The translations under genes were made by a program, and so were the position numbers. Shown here piece after piece: positions 24,114 to 33,364 of a stretch of DNA of 64,000 bases. The DNA comes from Thiodiazotropha sp040506195. GTDB lineage: Bacteria > Pseudomonadota > Gammaproteobacteria > Chromatiales > Chromatiaceae. Numbering within the stretch: position 1 is the first letter of the stretch; each line of letters starts with the position of its first letter. Location: positions 620,001 to 684,000 of the forward strand of contig JBEVXH010000001.1 of NCBI GenBank assembly GCA_040506195.1, written 5' to 3'. Below the pieces are notes generated by a model. It saw only the letters and a list, made by a program, of their open reading frames with translations. It did no database searches and was not told where the DNA came from.

Positions 24114-25391
24114 TTATCCCTTCGCCGCCTCCAGCGCCTGGCTGATGTCGGCAATAATATCGTCCACATGTTCTATGCCGATGGAGAGGCGCACCATGTC
24201 CGCACTTACTCCTGCGGTTGCCAGTTCCTCTTCGCTCAACTGGCGATGGGTGGTTGTGGCGGGGTGGCATGCCAGGGACTTGGCATCGCCGATATTGACC
24301 AGGCGCAGGATCATCTGCAATGCATCGATGAAACGGGCGCCTGCCTCACGGCCTCCTTCGATACCGAAGCTGAGGATGCCGGATGCCTGTCCCTTGGTGA
24401 CTTTTTGGCAGCGTTCGTAGTGCGGACTCTCCGGCAGGGCTGCATAGTTGACCCACTTCACCTGCGCCTGCTGCTTCAGGTATTCCGCCACTGCGAGGGA
24501 GTTTTCGCAGTGGCGTTCCATACGCAGCCCCAGGGTTTCCAGGCCCTGCATGATCAGAAACGCACTGTGCGGGGAGAGCGCGGCACCGGTATTGCGCAGC
24601 GGCACTACCCGGCAACGACCGATATAGGCGGCCGGGCCAAGCGCCTCTGTATAAACGACGCCGTGGTATGAGGGATCAGGTTCATTCAACATCGGAAAAC
24701 GCGCCTTGTTTCCCACCCAATCGAATTTGCCCGAATCGATGATCACACCGCCGACCGTGGTGCCATGACCGCCGATATATTTGGTGAGTGAATGAACAAT
24801 GATATCGGCGCCGTGATCGAAGGCACGGCAGAGATAAGGGGTGGCCACCGTGTTATCCACGATCAAAGGAACGCCATGACGATGGGCAATCCCGGCCAAT
24901 CTGTCCAGATCCACCACGTTACCCGCAGGATTGCCTATGGATTCGCAGAACAGGGCCCGGGTCCTGTCGTCAATCAGCTGTTCAAGCTTCTCATAATCGT
25001 CGAATGAGGCCATGCGTACTTCAATTCCCTGACGAGGGAAGGTATGCGCGAAGAGATTATAGGTGCCCCCGTACAATTGACTTGTACTGACGATATTATC
25101 ACCACTGCTGGCGATGCATTGGATCGCATAGGTAATGGCCGCCATTCCCGACGCCAATGCCAAGGAACCGATACCACCCTCCATCTCGGTCAGACGCTGC
25201 TCCAGCACCGCCGTAGTGGGATTCATGATACGCGTGTAGATGTTGCCGACCACCTTGAGATCGAACAGGTCCGCACCATGCTGGGTGTCGTCAAAAGTAT
25301 AAGAGGTGGTTTGATAGATGGGAACCGCAGCCGCCTTGGTAGTGGGTTCCGATTCATAGCCTGCATGTAGCGCCAATGATTCTAATTTCAT
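24114..25391 (-). CDS. metY: O-acetylhomoserine sulfhydrylase (PLP enzyme)
   Basis: 425 residues of the Cys/Met metabolism PLP family. The closest pattern is O-acetylhomoserine aminocarboxypropyltransferase (MetY), which makes homocysteine from O-acetylhomoserine and sulfide. Visible are TIHAGYE-like SLALHAGYESEPTT, YGGTYNLF, the PLP lysine in HSLTKYIGGHG near residue 208, and SIGIEHVDDIIADI at the C terminus. MetZ-type O-succinyl enzymes are the alternative. GAGGAGTGAAT before ATG 25391 decides the start; a GTG two codons earlier is possible. Its leader can fold into competing stem-loops. Direct sulfhydrylation would suit a sulfide-rich habitat. Confidence 0.9.
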   Translation of the reverse strand: MKLESLALHAGYESEPTTKAAAVPIYQTTSYTFDDTQHGADLFDLKVVGNIYTRIMNPTTAVLEQRLTEMEGGIGSLALASGMAAITYAIQCIASSGDNIVSTSQLYGGTYNLFAHTFPRQGIEVRMASFDDYEKLEQLIDDRTRALFCESIGNPAGNVVDLDRLAGIAHRHGVPLIVDNTVATPYLCRAFDHGADIIVHSLTKYIGGHGTTVGGVIIDSGKFDWVGNKARFPMLNEPDPSYHGVVYTEALGPAAYIGRCRVVPLRNTGAALSPHSAFLIMQGLETLGLRMERHCENSLAVAEYLKQQAQVKWVNYAALPESPHYERCQKVTKGQASGILSFGIEGGREAGARFIDALQMILRLVNIGDAKSLACHPATTTHRQLSEEELATAGVSADMVRLSIGIEHVDDIIADISQALEAAKG

Positions 25392-25422
25392 ATTCACTCC
25401 TCATCCTCTATTTTTCGTTATG

Positions 25423-25469
25423 GCCTGTTTTTCTGACAGGCGCCTGTTATCAGTCACTGCGGACAGGCG
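25423..25469 (-). promoter_or_regulatory. metY leader with competing stem-loops
   Basis: On the minus strand CGCCTGT (25469-25463) can pair with the first half of the palindrome ACAGGCGCCTGT (25447-25436). The second half of that palindrome can pair with ACAGGC (25428-25423). The first and third segments can also pair. This is the layout of an attenuator-like switch, 30-80 nt before the ATG. No known SAM riboswitch motif is recognisable. Confidence 0.35.
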
Positions 25470-25526
25470 AGGTAATATTGACCCAAGACTACATCTAAAT
25501 TATTGGAATACCCACCCATCGTGAGG

Positions 25527-25566
25527 GTTTCAGGCCTGATTTTATGGCCTGAAACACTATTTTTTC
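25527..25566 (+). terminator. Terminator-like hairpin upstream of rnfA
   Basis: A perfect 10-bp stem GTTTCAGGCC/GGCCTGAAAC encloses a nine-base loop and is followed after four bases by a run of Ts. No plus-strand gene lies upstream for at least 1.4 kb, so it may act in a leader RNA of the rnf operon, which begins 145 bp further on. Confidence 0.5.
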
Positions 25567-25710
25567 ATCATAAACCGCGCCATTTGCGGCATATCAATGC
25601 GGTAAACGGTCTGGACACGCATAGTATCGTGAAATTACCTATTAGACACGAGTTGTAACCAATTAAACAGCCGCTTATCCTTACGCCAACACGTATTGAC
25701 AGTTAATTTT

Positions 25711-26292
25711 ATGCAAGAATACGCCCTAATCCTGATCAGCACCGTGCTGGTAAACAACTTCGTCCTGGTGAAATTTCTGGGACTGTGTCCGTTCATGGGT
25801 GTCTCCCGCAAGCTGGAAACGGCAACCGGCATGGGGCTGGCCACGACCTTCGTACTCACCCTCTCCGCTATCTGCTCCTATCTGGTGAATGAGTATCTGT
25901 TGATTCCCCTCGGTTTGGAATTCCTACGCACCATCGCCTTTATCCTGGTGATTGCGGTTGTGGTCCAGTTCACCGAGATGGTGATGCATAAAACCAGTCC
26001 CATGCTGTACCAGGTGCTGGGTATCTTCCTGCCACTGATAACCACAAACTGCGCGGTGCTTGGCGTGGCCCTGCTCAATACCCAGGAGCAGCATGGTTTT
26101 ATCGAGTCCGCACTCTACGGATTCGGCGCCGCTGTGGGCTTCTCTCTGGTCCTGGTACTGTTTGCCGGTATTCGTGAACGGGTTACCGTTGCGGATGTCC
26201 CTGAACCACTGCAAGGAAACGCAATCGCATTGATCACCGCCGGTTTGATGTCCATGGCCTTTATGGGCTTCGCGGGACTGGTCGCCTCGTAA
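25711..26292 (+). CDS. rnfA: Electron transport complex subunit RnfA/RsxA
   Basis: 193 residues, near-identical in pattern to E. coli RsxA: NNFVLVKFLGLCPFMGVS at the start, KTSPMLYQVLGIFLPLITTN in the middle and GLMSMAFMGFAGL at the end. It has six membrane helices and holds part of the membrane-embedded Fe-S centre shared with RnfE. The Rnf complex couples electron transfer between ferredoxin and NAD to ion movement. The ATG at 25711 puts the known N terminus in place; an upstream TTG would add five residues. It is the first gene of rnfABCDGE, transcribed together with very short gaps. Confidence 0.97.
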   Translation: MQEYALILISTVLVNNFVLVKFLGLCPFMGVSRKLETATGMGLATTFVLTLSAICSYLVNEYLLIPLGLEFLRTIAFILVIAVVVQFTEMVMHKTSPMLYQVLGIFLPLITTNCAVLGVALLNTQEQHGFIESALYGFGAAVGFSLVLVLFAGIRERVTVADVPEPLQGNAIALITAGLMSMAFMGFAGLVAS

Positions 26293-26305
26293 GGATTACG
26301 TATCA

Positions 26306-26884
26306 ATGTTAGTTGCCATCCTTACTGTTTCCACCCTTGCCGCCCTGTTCGGCCTTCTGCTTGGTTATGCCAGTATCCGGTTTCATGTGGAAGGAGATCC
26401 GATTACCGATCAGATAGAACAACTGTTACCCCAGACCCAATGCGGTCAATGCGGTTTTGCAGGATGCCGCCCCTATGCGGAGGCCATAGCCGGTGGCGAA
26501 GCGGAGATCAATCTTTGCCCACCCGGTGGAGAAACCACCATGGTCGCACTCGCCGATCTCCTGGGGCGGGATCCCATGCCCCTGGATGAAACTGTTGCAC
26601 TGGAGAAACCGAAAGCCATCGCATTGATCAAGGAGGAGGAGTGCATTGGTTGCACCCTCTGCCTGCAGGCCTGTCCGGTAGACGCCATTATCGGGGCCGC
26701 TAAACAGATGCATGTCGTTATCTTTGACGAGTGTACGGGTTGTGAACGCTGCCTGCCGCCCTGCCCTGTCGACTGCATTGTGATGCAACCGATAGCAATG
26801 AACACGGGAAATTGGCGCTGGCCCTTCCCACAAAGCGGCCTGGAGGAGATTGCAACTCCCGACGCACTCAGGAAGGCAGGCTGA
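26306..26884 (+). CDS. rnfB: Electron transport complex subunit RnfB
   Basis: 192 residues. One N-terminal membrane helix is followed by a [4Fe-4S] module (QCGQCGFAGCRPYAEAI with a later Cys in NLCPPGG). Two ferredoxin-type clusters come next (CIGCTLCLQACPVDAI and CTGCERCLPPCPVDCI). It is the probable electron-entry subunit that exchanges with soluble ferredoxin at the cytoplasmic face. It sits 13 bp after rnfA and 5 bp before rnfC. All 12 expected cysteines are present. Confidence 0.97.
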   Translation: MLVAILTVSTLAALFGLLLGYASIRFHVEGDPITDQIEQLLPQTQCGQCGFAGCRPYAEAIAGGEAEINLCPPGGETTMVALADLLGRDPMPLDETVALEKPKAIALIKEEECIGCTLCLQACPVDAIIGAAKQMHVVIFDECTGCERCLPPCPVDCIVMQPIAMNTGNWRWPFPQSGLEEIATPDALRKAG

Positions 26885-26889
26885 ATCCC

Positions 26890-28593
26890 ATGTATGTTGA
26901 ATCGAAAAAAGGCAAGACCCGGAAGCTGTGGCAATTTCATGGCGGCCTGCACCTGCCGGAGAAGAAAGAGATCTCTTTGGATAAGCCGTTGCAGCAGGCC
27001 ACATTGCCCGACCGATTGGTGCTGCCGTTGCAGCAGCATATCGGTGTCCAGGCGCAATCCCTGGTCACCGTCGGAGAGAAGGTACTCAAAGGACAGATCC
27101 TTGCCAATTCTAACGCCCCGGTCTCCGCGCCTGTGCATGCACCCACCTCAGGTGTGATCATCGAGATAGGCGAACATGTTGTCCCCCATCCATCAGGGCT
27201 GACCGGTCAATGTATCGTCATCGAACCCGACGGCGATGACAGCTGGGTGGATCTACCTGAACCAATGACCGATTTTAAATCTGTAGATGTTCGAGAATTA
27301 CGCCAACGCATCCGCGAGTCGGGTATCGTGGGTATGGGTGGCGCCACCTTTCCATCCGCGATAAAACTCAATCCGGGCAAGCCCATCAAGACCCTGATCA
27401 TCAATGGCGCCGAGTGTGAACCCTATATCACCTGCGATGACAGGCTGATGAGGGACTTTGCAGGCCGCGTGATGGAGGGAGCACGTATTCTACAGCACAT
27501 GCTGCAGAGTGAAGAGTGTCTGATCGCCATCGAAGACAACAAACCCGAAGCGATTCTCGCCATGTTTCAGGAGTTGCGGGACGAAGAGAATATCGAAGTG
27601 GTGCGTATTCCCACACTCTATCCCAGTGGCGGCGAGAAACAGCTGATCCGGATCCTCACCGGGCGCGAGGTACCCACTTCCGGCCTTCCTGCCCAAGTGG
27701 GTGTAATCTGCCATAATGTCGCCACTACCGCAGCTATCGCAGACGCAGTGCTCGAAGGCCGGCCGTTGGTTTCCCGTATCGTGACGATCACCGGCGAGGG
27801 AATTCGTGAGCCAGGTAACTTTGAAGCCCCGCTGGGTATGCTTGCCGGGGATCTTATTGCCCAGGCCGGCGGCTATATCGAACAACAGCCGCAGCAACTG
27901 ATTCTGGGTGGCCCCATGATGGGATTTGACCTGAACACTGACCAGGTCCCCATCACCAAGGGCGCCAACTGTCTGCTTTGCCCAAGCGAAGAGGAGAGTC
28001 CGCTACCGCAACCGGCCCGGGCATGCATCCGCTGCGGACGCTGTGCCGATGTTTGTCCAGCCAATCTGCTGCCGCAACAGGTCTATTGGTACAGCCGGGC
28101 CAAAGACCTGGAACAGGCGCAGGATTACAACCTGTTCGACTGCATCGAATGCGGCTGTTGCTCACACGTATGCCCTTCTCATATCCCGCTGGTCCAGTAC
28201 TATCGTTATGCCAAGGCGGAGAGCTGGGCGCAGGAGCAGGAACGCCGTGAATCCGAGCACGCCAAACAGCGGCACGACTTCCGGGTCTCACGCCTGGAGC
28301 GACTGGAAGCGGAACGTAAAGCAAGGCTGCGTAAAAAGAAACAGGACCTGAAGAGTAAACCGCCGGCGAAGAAGAGGGAAGAATCCAAAAAGGAAGCCAG
28401 CGATAAGGATGCCAAGCAAGCTGCCATCGAAGCGGCCATGAAACGAGCGGCCGAGAAAAAGGCCAGGCAACAGCACAGGCCAAGAAATACCGATAACCTG
28501 ACATCCGTCCAACAGGCGCAGATCGAGGCAGTGGACAAGAGACGCCTGGTTGCCCGAGAGGAGAAGGAGCAACAGAAGGAGCATCCCGAATAA
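26890..28593 (+). CDS. rnfC: Electron transport complex subunit RnfC
   Basis: 567 residues. The core is homologous to the NADH-binding NuoF fold: LWQFHGGLHLPE at the start, GMGGATFPSAIKL and INGAECEPYITCDDRLM in the middle. Two [4Fe-4S] motifs follow (CIRCGRCADVCPANL and CIECGCCSHVCPSHIPL). The C-terminal 120 residues are a Lys/Glu/Ala-rich low-complexity helix, as in other gammaproteobacterial RnfC. It is the NAD(H) site of the complex. The start MYVESKKG is set by position; the frame is open into rnfB. Its stop overlaps the rnfD start. Confidence 0.96.
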   Translation: MYVESKKGKTRKLWQFHGGLHLPEKKEISLDKPLQQATLPDRLVLPLQQHIGVQAQSLVTVGEKVLKGQILANSNAPVSAPVHAPTSGVIIEIGEHVVPHPSGLTGQCIVIEPDGDDSWVDLPEPMTDFKSVDVRELRQRIRESGIVGMGGATFPSAIKLNPGKPIKTLIINGAECEPYITCDDRLMRDFAGRVMEGARILQHMLQSEECLIAIEDNKPEAILAMFQELRDEENIEVVRIPTLYPSGGEKQLIRILTGREVPTSGLPAQVGVICHNVATTAAIADAVLEGRPLVSRIVTITGEGIREPGNFEAPLGMLAGDLIAQAGGYIEQQPQQLILGGPMMGFDLNTDQVPITKGANCLLCPSEEESPLPQPARACIRCGRCADVCPANLLPQQVYWYSRAKDLEQAQDYNLFDCIECGCCSHVCPSHIPLVQYYRYAKAESWAQEQERRESEHAKQRHDFRVSRLERLEAERKARLRKKKQDLKSKPPAKKREESKKEASDKDAKQAAIEAAMKRAAEKKARQQHRPRNTDNLTSVQQAQIEAVDKRRLVAREEKEQQKEHPE

Positions 28594-29636
28594 TGGAATT
28601 CCATACTACAAGCTCTCCCCACACCAAACGCATCAACAGGGTAGATAAGGTGATGCTGCAGGTCGTATTGGCGCTTTTACCCGGGATTATTGCCCTGATT
28701 TTCTACTTCGGCTGGGGCGTGCTGATCAATTTGATACTGGCTGTCATCGCCGCAACCGCTTTCGAGGCCACGGTGATCAAACTGCGCAAGCGCCCTGTGA
28801 TACCGGCACTGTTGGATCTAAGCGCAGTTGTCACCGCCCTGCTCTTTGCGGTTGCCATCCCACCGCTGCTGCCCTGGTGGCTGGTTATTCTTGGCATGGC
28901 CTTCGCCATCATTATGGTTAAACAGATGTATGGCGGCTTGGGCTATAACCCTTTCAATCCCGCCATGGCGGCCTACGTCCTGTTGCTGATCTCCTATCCG
29001 GTGGAGATGACCAGCTGGTTGCCTCCTTTCATATTGGCGGAGCAACAGCTCAATCTGTCACAAATCCTGGCATACAAGTTTACCGGCGCACTGCCTCAGG
29101 AGATAACACTGGACGCTCTCACCATGGCCACTCCATTGGACCAGATGCGTACCAATCTCGATCTCAATCACATGATCAGCGAGATCCGGCAGAATCCCTT
29201 GTGGGGTGATTTTGGCGGTCTCGGTTGGGAGTGGATCGGCAACTGGTTCCTGATGGGTGGGATCTGGATGGTCTACAAGCGTACCATCACCTGGCATATA
29301 CCTCTGGCATTTCTCAGCGGATTGGCCGGCATGGCGGCCATCTTCTGGTTGTTCGATGCAGAGAGCTTCCCCTTTCCGCTGTTTCATGTTTTCAGCGGCG
29401 GAGCCATTCTCGGTGCCTTCTTTATCGCAACCGATCCCGTCACCGCTTGCACCACTCGAACCGGCCAGTTGATCTACGGCGCATCAATCGGAGTGCTGGT
29501 GTATATCATCCGCACCTGGGGAGGTTATCCGGATGCTGTGGCTTTTGCAGTACTGCTGATGAATATGGCAGCACCGACCATCGATTACTATACCCGCCCG
29601 CGAACCTACGGACATGGTGAGGTGAGGCGTGAATAA
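28593..29636 (+). CDS. rnfD: Electron transport complex subunit RnfD
   Basis: 347 residues with about nine or ten membrane helices. The segment LDALTMATPLDQMR carries the threonine that binds FMN through a phosphoester in RnfD/NqrB proteins. KQMYGGLGYNPFNPAM and FIATDPVTACTT are family landmarks. Its ATG overlaps the rnfC stop (TAATG), and rnfG overlaps its own 3' end by 8 bp, so translation is coupled. Confidence 0.96.
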   Translation: MEFHTTSSPHTKRINRVDKVMLQVVLALLPGIIALIFYFGWGVLINLILAVIAATAFEATVIKLRKRPVIPALLDLSAVVTALLFAVAIPPLLPWWLVILGMAFAIIMVKQMYGGLGYNPFNPAMAAYVLLLISYPVEMTSWLPPFILAEQQLNLSQILAYKFTGALPQEITLDALTMATPLDQMRTNLDLNHMISEIRQNPLWGDFGGLGWEWIGNWFLMGGIWMVYKRTITWHIPLAFLSGLAGMAAIFWLFDAESFPFPLFHVFSGGAILGAFFIATDPVTACTTRTGQLIYGASIGVLVYIIRTWGGYPDAVAFAVLLMNMAAPTIDYYTRPRTYGHGEVRRE

Positions 29637-30267
29637 CCGACATGCAATACTGATTGCAGCCGCAATCCTTGCATCATTTGCGGTTTTAGGCACCTCGCTG
29701 GTGACCATGACCCATGCGTTTACCAAAGAACGCATCGAATTGAACGAACGCGAAGCCCTGTTACGCTCGCTGCATGCACTTGTGCCGTCTGAGAGCATTG
29801 ACAACGATATGATCTCCGATGTCATCACAGTCAGAGCAATAGATTCCCTCGGCCGGGATCAGACGACTGTCTATCGCGGCCGCAAGCAGGAACAACCGGT
29901 GGCGGTTGTACTGAACACTGTGGTACCCAACGGGTACAGTGGACCGATCAAACTGCTGGTGGCGGTCAGATATGACGGTACGCTAGGTGGCGTAAGAGTG
30001 ATCAGTCATAAAGAAACCCCCGGCTTGGGTGACAAGGTTGAGGAATCGCGCTCAGACTGGATATACAGTTTCAACGGCAAATCGTTGCACAATCCGCCAT
30101 TGAAGAAATGGGGCGTCAAACGGGATGGTGGCGTATTCGATCAGTTCACCGGTGCTACCGTAACACCACGCGCCATTGTCCAGGCCGTGAAGAAGACACT
30201 GCTTTATGTGAGGGATCACAAAGATGCGCTGTACGATCGATCCCCAACAATAGAGCATAAGGGATAA
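29629..30267 (+). CDS. rnfG: Electron transport complex subunit RnfG
   Basis: 212 residues starting at GTG inside the end of rnfD. One N-terminal membrane anchor is followed by a periplasmic FMN-binding domain. The covalent FMN site is the threonine in FTGATVTPRAIV near residue 175. SHKETPGLGDKVEE is the typical loop. RnfG passes electrons between the membrane subunits. Family length is normal. Confidence 0.95.
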   Translation: MNNRHAILIAAAILASFAVLGTSLVTMTHAFTKERIELNEREALLRSLHALVPSESIDNDMISDVITVRAIDSLGRDQTTVYRGRKQEQPVAVVLNTVVPNGYSGPIKLLVAVRYDGTLGGVRVISHKETPGLGDKVEESRSDWIYSFNGKSLHNPPLKKWGVKRDGGVFDQFTGATVTPRAIVQAVKKTLLYVRDHKDALYDRSPTIEHKG

Positions 30268-30270
30268 GCT

Positions 30271-30963
30271 ATGGCTGAACAAAGATACCGCAATCTCATC
30301 GTTGACGGGTTGTGGCACAACAACCAGGCACTCGTCGCCCTGCTTGGCCTGTGCCCCCTGCTTGCGGTGAGCAATACAGCCATCAATGGCCTTGGCCTGG
30401 GGCTTGCAACGACAGCTGTCCTGGTTGCTTCCAATACAACAGTCTCTCTGATACGCAGCTTTGTACGCCCTGAAGTACGCCTACCTGTATTTGTCCTGGT
30501 AATCGCCTCATTCGTCACCGCCATTGAACTAAGTATGAATGCCTATTTCCATGAGCTGCACAAGATACTCGGCATCTTCATTCCCTTGATCGTAACCAAC
30601 TGCATCATCATCGGTCGCGCAGAAGCCTTTGCTTCAAAAAACAATCTCTCTCATTCCCTGGTGGACGGTATAAGTATCGGTATCGGATTCACCTTAGTGT
30701 TGGTTACACTTGGCGGTATGCGCGAACTGGTGGGGCAGGGTACACTGTTCGATCAGGCGCATCTGATGTTTGGCGAGGCCGCACAGGGACTCACTGTCAA
30801 GATCGATAATTTCCCCGGCATGCTGATTGCAATCCTCCCACCCGGTGCATTCATAGGTCTGGGACTCTTGATAATGGTTAAGAATCTAATCGATCAACGC
30901 CTTGCTGCCCAGGCAATCCTGAAAGCCGAGTATCCCGAAGGCACCCGGGAAACAGCAAGCTAG
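30271..30963 (+). CDS. rnfE: Electron transport complex subunit RnfE
   Basis: 230 residues, six membrane helices, homologous to RnfA: NNQALVALLGLCPLLAVSNT, FIPLIVTNCIIIGRAEAFAS and PPGAFIGLGLL. It is the last gene of the operon and 3 bp separate it from rnfG. No nth gene follows, unlike in E. coli; rsmE comes after a 98-bp gap. All six core subunits are therefore present and intact. Confidence 0.96.
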   Translation: MAEQRYRNLIVDGLWHNNQALVALLGLCPLLAVSNTAINGLGLGLATTAVLVASNTTVSLIRSFVRPEVRLPVFVLVIASFVTAIELSMNAYFHELHKILGIFIPLIVTNCIIIGRAEAFASKNNLSHSLVDGISIGIGFTLVLVTLGGMRELVGQGTLFDQAHLMFGEAAQGLTVKIDNFPGMLIAILPPGAFIGLGLLIMVKNLIDQRLAAQAILKAEYPEGTRETAS

Positions 30964-31061
30964 CCATGACAAAGTGAATTCCGATGACCGTAACCAGGGC
31001 CTGATGTGAGTTCATTAGCGGACATTTTCAATACTCTGTTTTGAAGTAGGTCATTCGCAAC

Positions 31062-31796
31062 ATGCGTATTCATCGATTCTTCACTTCTCATCCCCTGCAG
31101 AATGGTTTGCAGGTTACCCTCGAGGAAGAACCGTCACACCATATCAACCAGGTGTTGAGACTTCGTGCCGGAGACAATGTCGCACTGTTTAACACTGACG
31201 GTGAGGAGTATGGCGCGACACTTACTCAGGTCAGCAAACAGAAGGTAACCGCCACAATCGGCGAACCAATCAGGTATGAAGCGAAAAACAATCTGGCGAT
31301 TCACCTCATATTAGGCATCTCCCGAGGCGATCGCATGGACTTCGCAATACAAAAGGCGACCGAACTCGGTGTCAGCCGAATTACACCTGTCTTCACCGAT
31401 CGTTGCGTCATCAAAATGAATGAAACAAAGAGTACCCGCCGACTGGTACATTGGAGGCGTATCGTTATCAATGCCTGCGAACAGTCGGGACGATGCCGCA
31501 TACCGGTTGTCGACAAACCGGCGGAGTATGGAAGCGCATTGAGTACTAAAGAGGGGGCCACGACGATCTTACTGGATCACCGCAGCCGGTTAACCCTGCA
31601 TCAGATCGATGCTCCCCAAACCAACCTCTCAATCCTCATCGGGCCCGAAGGCGGGCTGTCGAACAATGAACGCCAACTCGCGATCCAGAAGGGCTTTATC
31701 GGTGTTCGGCTGGGTCCGCGGATTATGCGTACCGAAACGGCGCCACTGGCGACCATTGCCGCGGCACAAACGCTTTGGGGTGATTTCTCTGATTGA
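31062..31796 (+). CDS. rsmE: 16S rRNA (uracil-1498-N3)-methyltransferase
   Basis: 244 residues of the RsmE/SPOUT family, which methylates U1498 of 16S rRNA with SAM. The N-terminal PUA-like part has HHINQVLRLRAGD. The SPOUT knot has ILGISRGDRMDFAIQKATEL, ILIGPEGGLSNNE and RIMRTETAPLA. The start MRIHRFF matches the family. Its stop is 4 bp from the converging zapE stop. Confidence 0.95.
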   Translation: MRIHRFFTSHPLQNGLQVTLEEEPSHHINQVLRLRAGDNVALFNTDGEEYGATLTQVSKQKVTATIGEPIRYEAKNNLAIHLILGISRGDRMDFAIQKATELGVSRITPVFTDRCVIKMNETKSTRRLVHWRRIVINACEQSGRCRIPVVDKPAEYGSALSTKEGATTILLDHRSRLTLHQIDAPQTNLSILIGPEGGLSNNERQLAIQKGFIGVRLGPRIMRTETAPLATIAAAQTLWGDFSD

Positions 31797-31800
31797 AAAC

Positions 31801-32874
31801 TCAGCCGATATGCGGCGCCTCAAGGTAGGCGGCAGACTGCATCTCTTTCAGGCGGCTTGCGGTTCGATTGAATTCAAATGCCAAACGTGTACCGGCATAG
31901 AGTCGTTCCGGCAGTTCTTCAGCACTGATAACCAGCTTGACCTTCCGGTCATAAAATACATCAACGAGGTTGATAAAACGACGTGTGCGATCATCCCAGG
32001 TGCCGTCAAGATAGGGAATATCGGAGATAAACACCGTATGGTGGCAACGCGCCAATTCAAGGTAGTCGTTTTGCCAGCGGGGAGGACCACACAAGGCATT
32101 GAAGTCGCACCAGATCACGCCATTTGCACGCTTTAGAAATCGGATCGCCCTACCCGGAACTGACAAACGCCCGCCACTCTCCACATCTCCGCACACCAGG
32201 CGATCAAATTCCTGTTTCATCTGTTGCGCCGCATTGTCTCCCAATGGCGTATGATAAACGGTTGACGCTTCAAACAGCCGCAGCCTGTAATCATCATCCC
32301 CCATTAACTCGATCACATGATTGTTGCGTTTAAGGATTTCGATGGCGGGAAGAAAGCTGTCCCGTTGCAGCCCCCCTGGGTAGAGTTCATCAGGATGTCT
32401 ATTGGAGGTTGTCACCAAAATTATTCCAGACTTTTCCAATGCTTCCAGCAGGCCGCGCATCAGCATGGCATCACCGATATCGATAACGTTGAATTCATCG
32501 AGACACAATACCTGCATGCGTTGCGCCATTTCGGCAACAATTAATTCCATCGGCGCACTTTCACCTTCGCGATGCTGCAAACGCTGATGAATTTGACGCA
32601 TAAAACTGTGAAAGTGATGGCGTTCGATACCGGTTTCCCTGGTGTATTGAAAAAAAAGATCCATCAACCAGGTTTTACCTCTGCCAACCCCACCCCAAAG
32701 GTAGACGCCCTCGACAGATGCATTCCGCTTAAACCAAGACCAGCCACTGGATCTTGTTTTCCGTCGCAACTCTCCGGCAAGGCGTTCAAAGGAAGCAACT
32801 ACTGTCTCCTGATGAGAATCAGGTTCAAATCCGTTTTTTTGCAGTATTTCTATATAGCGCTGATGTAGAGACAA
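31801..32874 (-). CDS. zapE: Cell division protein ZapE (AFG1-like ATPase)
   Basis: 357 residues. ZapE is an ATPase that appears at the constricting Z ring. Walker A is GGVGRGKTWLMDLF near residue 65, Walker B LCLDEFNVIDIGDAM, and the sensor region LVTTSNRHPDELYPGGLQRD. The homologous N terminus (LHQRYIEILQ) requires a TTG start at 32874, since no ATG or GTG lies near it; the ribosome site is weak. It follows chpC by 22 bp in the same direction and could be at the end of the Pil-Chp transcript. Confidence 0.93.
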   Translation of the reverse strand: MSLHQRYIEILQKNGFEPDSHQETVVASFERLAGELRRKTRSSGWSWFKRNASVEGVYLWGGVGRGKTWLMDLFFQYTRETGIERHHFHSFMRQIHQRLQHREGESAPMELIVAEMAQRMQVLCLDEFNVIDIGDAMLMRGLLEALEKSGIILVTTSNRHPDELYPGGLQRDSFLPAIEILKRNNHVIELMGDDDYRLRLFEASTVYHTPLGDNAAQQMKQEFDRLVCGDVESGGRLSVPGRAIRFLKRANGVIWCDFNALCGPPRWQNDYLELARCHHTVFISDIPYLDGTWDDRTRRFINLVDVFYDRKVKLVISAEELPERLYAGTRLAFEFNRTASRLKEMQSAAYLEAPHIG

Positions 32875-32896
32875 GGGTGCGGGATGAGGGCGGGTG

Positions 32897-33364
32897 TCAG
32901 TTTACGACATCTAAAACTTGTCGTTCGATTTCATCCAGGTCAGGTATCATTGCCGGATTCATATCCAACTCCACCCGCTGCTTGATCAGTGGATCGAGTT
33001 CATCTTCCGAATTGAGCGGAATGACGTTGTCGGCACTTACTCTGACAAGGCTCGGGATGGCTTGCACCACCAAGCCGATATGGGTGAGCTTTTGTCGCTG
33101 GTTCAGAGTATTCATGACCATGATTCTGCCTCGGTGTCCAGGTATGACGACCCGCGCACCCAGCATACCCTCGAATGAGACAATGGGAATAACCACACCG
33201 CGCCAGATAGTGCTCCCTACAAGCCAATCAGGCTTTCCCTGTTCCACAGACTCGGGTTGCTGATAACCTATCACTTCAGCAATGACTGCATTCGGCAACA
33301 GGAGTTGAAGTTCATGGAGTGGAATGAGGACACTTCTGACCTCCTTGACAACGGCTCGGCTCAT
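32897..33364 (-). CDS. chpC: CheW-like adaptor, ChpC type
   Basis: 155 residues of one CheW domain: a beta-rich pattern with GSTIWRGVVIPIVSFEGMLG and RIMVMNTLNQRQ. In Pseudomonas ChpC is an additional adaptor linking receptors to ChpA. The position directly after chpA, with overlapping stop and start (ATGA), supports this. The symbol rests on position more than on sequence. An acidic C-terminal tail (IPDLDEIERQ) is present. Confidence 0.8.
   Translation of the reverse strand: MSRAVVKEVRSVLIPLHELQLLLPNAVIAEVIGYQQPESVEQGKPDWLVGSTIWRGVVIPIVSFEGMLGARVVIPGHRGRIMVMNTLNQRQKLTHIGLVVQAIPSLVRVSADNVIPLNSEDELDPLIKQRVELDMNPAMIPDLDEIERQVLDVVN

Noticed and set aside
25398..25480. SAM or SAH riboswitch upstream of metY
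   Set aside because: No conserved core of the known classes could be matched; only generic competing stem-loops are visible.
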